Shown here one piece after another: positions 1 through 8,400 of a stretch of DNA of 28,496 nucleotides. Below the pieces are notes generated by a model. That model made no database searches and was not told the origin of the DNA. It worked only from the letters and a program-made list of their open reading frames with translations. The position numbers and the translations under genes are program-made. The stretch's first letter is position 1; each line of letters begins with the position of its first letter. This DNA comes from a virus: positions 1-28,496 of the IMG/VR virus record IMGVR_UViG_3300002514_000083. One strand, 5' to 3'.

Positions 1-647
<647 letters not shown>

Positions 648-905
648 GTGCCTAAGTACGCTTACAAATGCAAAGAATGCGATCATGCTTTCGAAGCCGT
701 TCATGGAATGTTCATGAAGCTTCGAAACTGTGACGAGTGCACCGCCGATGGTTCTCTGTTTAGGGTTCCGTCAGTGGCTTACTCTACCAAAAGCAAAGCA
801 TCGTCAGAGAAGAAAACTGGTGAGCTTGTGAAAGAGTTTATCCGCGATGTAAAAAAAGAAGTAAAAGAAGAGAAGAAAAAAATGAAAGAGGAGCTTGACA
901 GATGA
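648..905 (+). CDS. FmdB-family-like zinc ribbon protein
   Basis: The start is a GTG directly after the preceding TAA, giving 85 residues. The N-terminus MPKYAYKCKECDHAFE matches the FmdB/CxxC regulatory-protein opening (typically MPxYxYxCxxCGxxFE). Two CxxC knuckles at C8/C11 and C28/C31 would bind one zinc ion. The C-terminal third is a highly charged lysine/glutamate helix (about residues 52-85) that could form a coiled coil or bind nucleic acid. FmdB-type proteins are often annotated as putative regulators, but no firm biochemical role is established, and in phages they are common small orphans. The gene overlaps the next start as ATGA. Confidence 0.8.
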   Translation: MPKYAYKCKECDHAFEAVHGMFMKLRNCDECTADGSLFRVPSVAYSTKSKASSEKKTGELVKEFIRDVKKEVKEEKKKMKEELDR

Positions 906-1324
906 ACCTAGTAGTGTTATTGGTGCTAGGTGGGGCATTGATTGTCTCATTACTACTTAATGTATTCTTTGTTTGGTATTTAAGAAATCTTGTATCTCGC
1001 CTCCATTTCGTTTCAGAAAACCTTGGTGTTCTCGTGGATGAGACTATCTCTTTCCGCGATCACTTGGAATCTGTACATGAACTGGAGGCATTCTACGGAG
1101 ATGAAACTCTCGGTAGTTTAATTCGACATGTCGGACAATATTCTGAAACTCTTGTTGATTTCGAAGAAATCTACACGCTTTTGGACGAAGATGAAGAAGA
1201 AAATTTAGAGGAGATAGATGTTTATGACTACGAGCGACAAAGCGAAGGTGGTGAAGCTACCGACACCGCCCAAGAAGAAACGCAGAAAACGAACAAAAAG
1301 ACTGTATTTTACTCAGGTTCATGA
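902..1324 (+). CDS. Small membrane-anchored phage protein, unknown function (140 aa)
   Basis: The ATG overlaps the preceding stop (ATGA) and follows an AGGAG site at about 889-893. Residues 3-27 form one strongly hydrophobic helix (LVVLLVLGGALIVSLLLN then VFFVWYL). A soluble, acidic tail rich in Glu/Asp follows, with clusters LLDEDEEENLEEID around residues 92-105. The tail most likely faces the cytoplasm, because Arg residues follow the helix (positive-inside rule; inference). The last 35 residues are encoded in the segment that also encodes the start of the late sigma factor in another frame. There is no lipobox or lytic motif. It could be a spanin-like or membrane regulatory protein, but nothing in the sequence decides this. 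Confidence 0.7.
   Translation: MNLVVLLVLGGALIVSLLLNVFFVWYLRNLVSRLHFVSENLGVLVDETISFRDHLESVHELEAFYGDETLGSLIRHVGQYSETLVDFEEIYTLLDEDEEENLEEIDVYDYERQSEGGEATDTAQEETQKTNKKTVFYSGS
1209..1213 (+). promoter_or_regulatory. Ribosome binding site of the late sigma gene, inside the upstream gene
   Basis: AGGAG lies within the coding region of the small membrane protein. It is spaced 4 nt from ATG 1218 and 10 nt from ATG 1224. It supports a true out-of-frame overlap rather than a later sigma start. Confidence 0.6.
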
Positions 1325-1961
1325 GGATGCAATTATACAATATGTTAAGACTGAAAGTATAAAAGAAAGAACAGAACTGTATGTAAAATATATAGAGCCG
1401 GCTTTTGGCGAGATGGTTGATAAGATAGTGTTTACTTATAAATTTACTACTCTTCCAAATATTGATGCGCTTAGAGATGAGTGCAAAATATGGCTCATAA
1501 CTATTCTTAGTAAATACGATCCCAACAGAGGGTCTAAGGCTTTTTCTTATTTTAGTGTTATTACTAAAAACTGGTTTATCCATCAGACAAAAAAGAGAAG
1601 CAAAAAGAGAAGAACGGAGGTTGAGCTTTCGGTACTATCAAAAGAACTAGAACTTAAACACATATCGACCACAAACCCTTATGATAAAAATCGAGAAACA
1701 AAAGAATTCTTAGGCCTGCTTCGCGAAGAAATAGACTCTTGGGAGCACGAAGATATGAAGCCCAACGAAGAAAAGGTTCTTAACGCCATCCGGATGCTTT
1801 TTGATGAGGCTGATAATATCGAAATTTTCAATAAGAAAGCTATTTACTTATATATGAGGGAAATTACTGGACTTAATACAAAACAGGTTGTTAACAGCCT
1901 AAACAGTATGAGGGCCAAGTATAGAGTTTTCCGATGCAACTGGGATAAAGGCGACTTATGA
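1218..1961 (+). CDS. RNA polymerase sigma factor for late transcription (T4 gp55-like)
   Basis: The protein has 247 residues. A very basic N-terminus (KKKRRKRTKR, about residues 19-28) precedes a helical region. Residues 96-124 (TILSKYDPNRGSKAFSYF, then SVITKNWFI) match the sigma region 2 signature of gp55-type factors, where a D-P-x-x-G-x-x-x-F-x-Y-F pattern contacts the -10 DNA and core polymerase. Residues about 205-238 (AIYLYMREITGLNTKQVVN) resemble a helix-turn-helix of region-4 type, longer than in T4 gp55 (185 aa). Its role would be to direct host RNA polymerase to late promoters such as those of the downstream tail genes. The start is either ATG 1218, only 4 nt after AGGAG (1209-1213), or ATG 1224, 10 nt after it. 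Both overlap the upstream gene by about 100 nt. No T4-like clamp-binding tail is visible at the C-terminus. Confidence 0.82.
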   Translation: MFMTTSDKAKVVKLPTPPKKKRRKRTKRLYFTQVHEDAIIQYVKTESIKERTELYVKYIEPAFGEMVDKIVFTYKFTTLPNIDALRDECKIWLITILSKYDPNRGSKAFSYFSVITKNWFIHQTKKRSKKRRTEVELSVLSKELELKHISTTNPYDKNRETKEFLGLLREEIDSWEHEDMKPNEEKVLNAIRMLFDEADNIEIFNKKAIYLYMREITGLNTKQVVNSLNSMRAKYRVFRCNWDKGDL

Positions 1962-2251
1962 AAGACTTAGACCACTACCTTGGAAAAGCAATCAAGAACA
2001 TTCAGGATGACCGTGAGGTCACCAGAGAGCTTCTTGATGATGTGATCCGCTATATTGGCAAGAACGAAGAGAATCACAAGTTCGTTGGCCAGACCGCGGC
2101 CAAGTATGTGGAGACACTTCAGAGATCAAACGAGCAGCTAGTAAAAGTATCTTCCCTTATCCAGAAGCAACAAGCAGGATTATCAGAAGGATTATCAGAA
2201 GATGATAAGGCTGATATTTTTGATATGCTGCAAGACAAAGAGGGGGAATAA
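1958..2251 (+). CDS. Small phage protein with acidic-hydrophobic C-terminal tail (97 aa)
   Basis: The ATG overlaps the sigma factor stop as ATGA, behind an AAAGG site. The protein is helical and charged: a bundle-like stretch at residues 18-70 (ELLDDVIRYIGKNEE, AAKYVETLQRSNEQLVKV) is followed by a Gln-rich linker, a GLSE duplication and an ending of DDKADIFDMLQDKEGE. I do not recognise the family with certainty. Its position directly after the gp55-type sigma and its short acidic tail with bulky hydrophobics (IFDML) suggest a clamp-binding late co-activator of T4 gp33 type; this is inference only. Alternatives are a small terminase-like or scaffold-like protein. Confidence 0.7.
   Translation: MKDLDHYLGKAIKNIQDDREVTRELLDDVIRYIGKNEENHKFVGQTAAKYVETLQRSNEQLVKVSSLIQKQQAGLSEGLSEDDKADIFDMLQDKEGE
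2177..2200 (+). repeat. In-frame 12-bp tandem duplication
   Basis: The unit GGATTATCAGAA occurs twice in a row (2177-2188 and 2189-2200). It encodes GLSE twice in the linker before the acidic tail of the 97-aa protein. It is probably a simple slippage duplication that lengthens a flexible linker. Confidence 0.9.
2241..2248 (+). promoter_or_regulatory. Ribosome binding site that fixes the hydrolase start at 2256
   Basis: AGGGGGAA at the very end of the preceding gene lies 7 nt before ATG 2256 (MAWWNKKD). The longer frame starting at 2202 would overlap the upstream gene by 50 nt and lacks a comparable site. The N-terminus starting at 2256 is also typical of a soluble phage protein. Confidence 0.75.
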
Positions 2252-2255
2252 ATTT

Positions 2256-3986
2256 ATGGCGTGGTGGAACAAGAAAGATAAAGACGAACCTTCTAGTAGA
2301 ACTAGACATTTTGACTATGATGATAGACTTCCCATTGAAGTCGACAATCCAGCCAGCCGGTATGAAACTTTCATTGAAGACAACAATAACGATACGAACA
2401 AAGCCCGCGCCGCAATGATCGGCATGCTCAATAACGCTGCAAACTCTACATTGGGATATCCCAGTGAACTATCTTACGATCCGGAGTTCGGCGCTGAGTT
2501 TTTTGATCCGGACAATCCGACACTTACAGAATTTGACTTCACGCACAATACTATGGAAGTCATCGGCGAAATATTTAAAAAAAACCTTAAACCACAATCC
2601 ATCGATGGACGCGCAGTTCAATTTGGAATAGTGTGCGCCATAGAGGAGACCCCCGTTTTCTCCCACCCAGATTATCTCACACATCAGCCGCCCAAGCAGA
2701 TAGGACAGCACAAGGGCTATAGAGTAATGGCGCCTGCGATCCACCAGAACTTCGGAAATCCGCTAGCCGAACCCAATCCCATAAAAAGAGAAGAATACAT
2801 AAGAAGGCTCCCACTGATAACAGATTGGGAGGATAAATTCTCTCTTGTCCCCGGCTCTTTAATTAAGTTTAAATTTGAGAATCCGCGTCAGGTTTTCGGT
2901 GACTCTCCCGGATCGGTTGTGGAGGTTCTCAACGGAGGACGACCACGAAAGATGCCAGAGTGGGCCGCCGAGGATCCCAGTATCAAGGAAATTATGGAGG
3001 AGGCAGCCATGGAGGATGTACCGGTAACTCCCATTGGTCCGATACCGGAACAACTCAAAGATATATGTTCTGGCAACGATGTCCTTAAACTCGCACTGAA
3101 GTATTGGGGGACAGATTATATAGACGACGCCGAGGTCTTGAGATCGAGGAAGACATACGCCAAGGACGAGCCGGTCCCCGAAGGCAAGGACCCGGACGAT
3201 TACGCGAAGAAGGGAGATCCAATCCCAGGCACCGCGACAAAAAAGAAATCCGATGGGTTGGTTTGCACCACTTTTACGCAACAAGTTTTTGCAGATTTGG
3301 GGTTCAATGTATTCACAAGCCCGGTTTTCTCGTATGATGGAACTTCAACCGGCGCCGCTGGCGATGCCGGCTTCAAAAAAAACAAAGAAACTGGAGAACT
3401 AGAAAAAAAGATTCTCGTTGCGGCCATGTTCAACAGGTGGGGTGGCGGGGAGTTTTTTCATCCATCCGTGGGCTCATCGACCGGCAACTTGGAGGAGATC
3501 TTTTTGCACTTCGACTGCGGGTACAGAGTCCATAACTATAAAGACGCCAAGCCAGGTGATTTTCTTGGATATACTTATCATACTAATAAATACCCCGATC
3601 CAGACTCCCAGGGCCACGCTTCTATAGTTTGGTCACCATGGGACGGAAAAGGTATGAAAATCTTAGGAGCGCATCGGAGTTCCGGCAGGGTATCTATAAT
3701 GTCTGTAAATCCAGCCGGCTGGGATAATTATGAATTTGTAAGGTTTAGAATGGAAGGCCGATCAGATTGCCCGGAGGCTGACGAAGATGCTCTCCCGACC
3801 CCGCCACCACTTGGCAAGGATTTGACTAAAGCAGAGGCGATAGCAAGATATGAAGAGTCTGGGTGGGTTGTTGCTTGGCCCGAAGCGGACCGGGTCGCTG
3901 TGGATCCTAGCTATAAGTCGGCAGCTCAAATAAGTGCTGAGGCACAGGCCAGTACGAGTATTCCGACCACCCCTGACGAAGTATAA
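2256..3986 (+). CDS. Baseplate-associated peptidoglycan hydrolase with NlpC/P60-like domain
   Basis: The protein has 576 residues. Residues about 190-235 contain VPGSLIKFKFENPRQV followed by a GSVVEVLNGG strand, like the OB-fold of gp5-type baseplate hub proteins. Residues about 280-480 resemble an NlpC/P60 (peptidase C40-like) fold. They show LALKYWGTDY, then C337 in GLVCTTFTQQVFADLG, then DAKPGDFLGY, then H454 in QGHASIV, which gives the expected order of nucleophile Cys, the PGD turn and His. Such enzymes cut the peptide stems of peptidoglycan. On a tail tip this would open the cell wall at infection, as the lysozyme domain of T4 gp5 does. About 45 charged residues separate WGTDY from the catalytic Cys, longer than usual. 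The C-terminal about 70 residues are Pro/Ala-rich and low in complexity. Substrate and tail location are inferred. Confidence 0.72.
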   Translation: MAWWNKKDKDEPSSRTRHFDYDDRLPIEVDNPASRYETFIEDNNNDTNKARAAMIGMLNNAANSTLGYPSELSYDPEFGAEFFDPDNPTLTEFDFTHNTMEVIGEIFKKNLKPQSIDGRAVQFGIVCAIEETPVFSHPDYLTHQPPKQIGQHKGYRVMAPAIHQNFGNPLAEPNPIKREEYIRRLPLITDWEDKFSLVPGSLIKFKFENPRQVFGDSPGSVVEVLNGGRPRKMPEWAAEDPSIKEIMEEAAMEDVPVTPIGPIPEQLKDICSGNDVLKLALKYWGTDYIDDAEVLRSRKTYAKDEPVPEGKDPDDYAKKGDPIPGTATKKKSDGLVCTTFTQQVFADLGFNVFTSPVFSYDGTSTGAAGDAGFKKNKETGELEKKILVAAMFNRWGGGEFFHPSVGSSTGNLEEIFLHFDCGYRVHNYKDAKPGDFLGYTYHTNKYPDPDSQGHASIVWSPWDGKGMKILGAHRSSGRVSIMSVNPAGWDNYEFVRFRMEGRSDCPEADEDALPTPPPLGKDLTKAEAIARYEESGWVVAWPEADRVAVDPSYKSAAQISAEAQASTSIPTTPDEV

Positions 3987-4006
3987 GGACAATAAAGGTT
4001 TAAAAA

Positions 4007-5467
4007 ATGGGCGATATATACTATGATGAAAAAGGACTAAAAGAGTTCGCGCAGACCCTTCAGGTCGATATTGAGACCGCGAGAAGCCTATATGAGTCGT
4101 CCCTTGCTCTTACGGGAGACAAGGCAACACAGACAAAGTGGGGGCCAGGAGAGTACGATCCAAACGCAGAAAAAGATGATGTGTCTCCAACTGCATCTGG
4201 AGGTTCTTCAGCCTCCGGCGACAATGCTGGGATGGTCATCATTCCCGGCGAAGATCAAGTCGAGCCGGATACGCCAAACGCAACCGATGGAACTCCGCCA
4301 GGATATGAAGAACCGCTAGATATCGCAGATGTTAGAGAGGAGGAAGATTTAGATGACGGATGGGACGCAGAACAGAAAGATGCTGAATCAGAAACGCCGG
4401 AAGAGTTACTCAACGACTTCAAAAACTGGACGAAAAAATCTATAAGCCCTTTTGATGGTGCGGCGCCCGAACTCCTTGAGGCGCTACAAAGAGCGGAACA
4501 TATACAAAAAGGAAAGAACAATGGTGTTCTTTCGGAATCGGTACCGGCATATAATAGGAAGATTCCGGGTACAGGCACACCCAACAAACCGCTAGAGTAT
4601 ACAAGTGAAGAAATATTAAACTACACCAAGGGCGGCCGCGCACCCAACAACGCTTGGATCATTGTAGGCAGAGATAGATCGGCTAGCCCAACTTCGGGAT
4701 ATGGAGGAAAGGGGCACACCAGAGCCGGCGCCATAGATCTTGTTGTTGGTCTTCAGGGCCATGGCCCGAACCACGAGATGGCGGTTGAAAAGAATTTTGG
4801 TAGCATGAATACGGGCATGCCCGGTGACGCGGCTCGAATTTACATATCACAGAGAGCAGACATCGATGACTACTTTGGAATATGCAGGGGTTTTGTCGGC
4901 AGGTCCATGACGGATTCGGCCATAGGAATAAAGGCAGACTCAGTAAGGATCATGGCCAATAAGGGTATAAAAATAGTTACAGGTGGCGGACCACAACAAA
5001 AAACATCTCTATACGGAGACATCGGCATTACATATGGCATCGACTTGATAGCTGGAAATAGAGACTTCCCGGCCGCCTGGAGTGGGGACGATGTATTGGA
5101 ACCTACCCAGATGTATTTGCAGCCAATCCCAAAAGGAAACAATCTTGCAGAGTCCCTATCAAAGATACTTGATTCTTTGGGGTCCCTAAATAACATAGTT
5201 AAAGAGTTGGCTCTCAGACAAGCGACTATCAACACTGTACTTTGTACAAATCCATATCTTGGTGTCGGTAATTGGGGCGCCCTCGTCGTGTCTTCTTTGA
5301 ATCCGGCCGCCATTGGGGCAGTACAGACAAACAGTGTATTAATAAATACGGGCGTCATCGGCGCACTAAGTATACACGAAAAGCGACTAGGGTGGATCAA
5401 TCGTACTTATCTGATGCCAGGCGCCAGCCCTGTGTATATCAATAGCCGTTATAATAGGACAAATTAG
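4007..5467 (+). CDS. Virion structural protein, probable baseplate spike/hub component
   Basis: The protein has 486 residues, with the start behind AAAGG (3994-3998). Residues 1-40 are a short helical head. Residues about 45-135 are a Gly/Ser- then Asp/Glu-rich disordered linker. Residues about 215-340 carry NNAWIIVGRDR, RAGAIDLVVGLQGHGP, DAARIYISQRADID and IGIKADSVRIMANKGIKIV. The last is the alternating strand pattern seen in phage spike and gp5-type beta-helix regions. The C-terminal 130 residues look like a helical trimerisation segment (SLSKILDSLGSLNNIVKELA) followed by a hydrophobic region. The position just after the tail hydrolase suggests they form the puncturing device together (inference). 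I recall related proteins from marine T4-like phages, but no enzymatic motif is seen. Confidence 0.65.
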   Translation: MGDIYYDEKGLKEFAQTLQVDIETARSLYESSLALTGDKATQTKWGPGEYDPNAEKDDVSPTASGGSSASGDNAGMVIIPGEDQVEPDTPNATDGTPPGYEEPLDIADVREEEDLDDGWDAEQKDAESETPEELLNDFKNWTKKSISPFDGAAPELLEALQRAEHIQKGKNNGVLSESVPAYNRKIPGTGTPNKPLEYTSEEILNYTKGGRAPNNAWIIVGRDRSASPTSGYGGKGHTRAGAIDLVVGLQGHGPNHEMAVEKNFGSMNTGMPGDAARIYISQRADIDDYFGICRGFVGRSMTDSAIGIKADSVRIMANKGIKIVTGGGPQQKTSLYGDIGITYGIDLIAGNRDFPAAWSGDDVLEPTQMYLQPIPKGNNLAESLSKILDSLGSLNNIVKELALRQATINTVLCTNPYLGVGNWGALVVSSLNPAAIGAVQTNSVLINTGVIGALSIHEKRLGWINRTYLMPGASPVYINSRYNRTN

Positions 5468-5469
5468 AA

Positions 5470-8400
5470 ATGCCTAAAATAAAAAATATACAGAACAAGA
5501 CCAGCTTAGATTCCTTCGCTCAAGATCAGAGAGCTTTTTCAGCCGGACCCGGCGCAGCAAAAAGAAAGAAAAGAAAAGACAAGCTACCTAAAGCTTCAGG
5601 CCCCCCAAAGGCCAAGTCTATTTCTGGCGCCACCGGAGATCTCGATTCTCAGGTTGAGGCATTTAGATTTTTAGAGTGTGATCCGATATCAATTAATGGC
5701 GCAGAGCCTGTGGAATGTCCAGTTTGTCGTCCAAATCCAAACGCTTATGTTCCAGATTATACTCTCATGACTCCTGGTAATACTTATTTTGACGGAAAGA
5801 CTTGTACATATTGTTATATGTTAGAAGTTGCCCCGCCGAACCGCGGCGGCCCAAAAATTTCTGAATTAAAGAACCCAACTAAAAAACAGGAAGACATTAA
5901 GAGGATAGGAATAAGAAATCTTCTAGAATACCATGGCAAGTCTGATGTTGCTGTGGTGTACTATTATGAAGAAGAAGGGTATAAAACAGATACCGAAACC
6001 GAAGCGAATCTCATACTCAGTGCCGCCGGCGCCGGCGCTGCCACCGGTGCGGCGATAGGATCCGCCGCCACTCCCGTTGGCGCAGTCATTGGAGCAACAA
6101 TCGGCGCCATTGTCGGCATAGGAGCCGCAATCGCCATTCCGGATCCGGTACCAGGCTATGTTTTGAGAGCAGAACAGAGAGATGTAGTTGAGGAGTTGCT
6201 TGATTATACAGAGATCAGATATACGGTACCAATCCAGATTAAGGGCCGAACAAAGATTGCTGTATGTATCGACGCCGAAGCGTGGTCAAGGGTGCCGGCA
6301 AAGCTCGTTACGGATCCGGATACTCCATTTGAAACTGATTATGAGGTTACTTTTACTGGAGAAGATTTTGAGCCCATGTTCAAGAGAGCCGCCGGAGACT
6401 CATTTTTGGGTTTATACCTTTACGCCGGCGGATTTAGGTTATATCAAAAACAGCTAGAAAAGTGGAGAAATCTGGAAGGGGGGATGCTTAAAACAATTGA
6501 CGGAAACAAGTCTGCCATATTAGATCTTGAGTTCGAAGCCGAGATGCTGCTGCACTTCCGCGACAATGTTATGGAAATAATTGATGAAGCAACCGGGTTG
6601 TCGATGACAGATCTGGAGAAGATAACTTTTAAATTTGAACCAACAGAAGATCCGACCACAGTTACAAATCCGAAAATAAGATTAAAACAGATGATCTTCA
6701 ATAAGCCAGGATGTCCAGAGATAATATTCAGCAACGAAGATGAAGAGGGCAAGGGGTTTTTCCGTAAATTGATCGGCAAGAGTCCATTCAAGGCATCTCG
6801 TAGTCTTTACTATGTTGGCTCCCTCCCGGATATGGACAAGGATCTGACTGCTGGTGAGCCCGTCCCATGGCTAGAATTTGTATTAAAGTATACATATCCA
6901 ATGTTGCAGGTGTCCTATGATTCAGATAACTTAAATTTATTTAACGATCCATCGCTTGGCGCTTGTTTAGCAGATTCTCTTCTTGACGAAGAAGGCGTTA
7001 TCGGAGCCATGATGGAGGCACTGGGGGCTGAACTTTCAGCCTTGCCTGACGCAATACTCGGTGGGCTAGCAGAAAACTTGTGTTTAACGCAGGAACAGAT
7101 GGAGGAAAAAGATTTTAAACTCGGAGACCAATTGGACGAAGATCTATCCAAAACATGGGAAGACGCCAAATCTGAGATAGGAAAAGGAGATCCTTATTTA
7201 GACTCAGTGTTCATATATCTGGAATCGATCCTAAAGAAAAAGAAGTCAGATGATGAAACCATGGGCACCATCTGGGATACTTTGATGTCTAGATTGGGCT
7301 ATTGTGGCTGGATTGCCTTAATAATGAAGGCTCTCGACTGCCTTATGCAGGGAATGGATCAGGAGTCTTTTATGAAGGCTACCGTTGAAGCGTGGCTCCT
7401 AGAGGCCAATGATTATGTTTTGCAGGGTGTTATCGCCGGCCTACCACAAGAAGATAAAGATCGAATTCAGGCCCTGTCCGATGAAAAGTATGCAAATCTC
7501 CCTCCGCCATGGGATACAATGGCTTACCAGATAGGATCTTATAATTCACCCGGTATGACGACCAGTGAAGCATATGAGGCCATCATGGCTGGCGAAACTG
7601 GAGCAGGAGAAGAGGCAGATGCTGCACAGGAAGCCAGCGCAGAGGAGGCCGCGGCCGAATATACAACATCTCAAGTAACCATACATACAGACTATGAGGC
7701 CAAAAAAGCTGACCTCGAAGCCCAAGAGATGTCGGATGAATACAAAGTCGCCGCCCTGAAGATTCTAGAAAAAGAATATGAAGACGCACTATATGATCTA
7801 AAGTACTCACCGGCAGATCCAGCCAGTGCCCTAGAGGGAGATGAAAAGTTCTGGGGAATAGCTTATTCACCTGAGACGGACGACTTCTCTTTCGGAGAGG
7901 GTTCAGCCGGCGCCGGAGGGACCTATGGAGAAGCCATGGGCGATGTTCAAAAAGAGGTTTTTGATGCATACAGGAACCTTCTTTTGGATGCTGTCGGTGT
8001 CGATGTTCTCTTTGGAATGATATCAAAAGCGCCTGGTGGTGGAATAATTGGGCAATTTTTCAAAACTATTCCTTGTAAGTTGCCACCTCCATGGACTTTC
8101 GATCCACAGCTTGATAGTTTCTTGAATACGCTTGAATTTGATATGTGTCAAATCGCTGGAGGCAAAGTGTTTGATATCACCATGCCGCACTTGGCGGACA
8201 GATGGAGACTCAGTGACTTCAATCTGCACAAGCAGCTTTGGAACGCCGTCAAAATAGCCATGAAAAAAGCAGTTGTAGCCATTGTTGTTGCAATGCTTAG
8301 GGGCCTTATAAATTCCTTGTTAACCGCCGCATGCGATGCCCTTAAAATGCTTGGGGCAAACTTAGCTGACCTATATGACGGCAGCGATCATTTTAGAAAC

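Noticed and set aside
1838-1850. CTATTTACT inside the sigma gene, similar to the candidate promoter motif
   Set aside because: It is part of coding sequence (Ala-Ile-Tyr-Leu) and differs from the shared 10-mer at its first base, so it is background. It does show that shorter versions of the motif are not specific.
2202-2255. Longer N-terminus for the hydrolase gene beginning at ATG 2202
   Set aside because: It would overlap the 97-aa gene by 50 nt, adds a hydrophobic/basic stretch unlike the rest of the protein, and lacks a good ribosome site. ATG 2256 has AGGGGGAA at 7 nt.
2859-3284. 141-aa open frame on the minus strand
   Set aside because: It lies wholly inside the well-supported hydrolase gene, has no ribosome site or recognisable motif, and is a Cys/Arg-rich shadow frame.
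4870-5400. 176-aa open frame on the minus strand
   Set aside because: Antisense to the spike-like gene; no family resemblance, and every supported gene is on the plus strand.
7583-8026. 147-aa open frame on the minus strand
   Set aside because: His/Arg/Leu/Pro-rich translation typical of antisense to Glu/Ala-rich coiled coil; no start signal.
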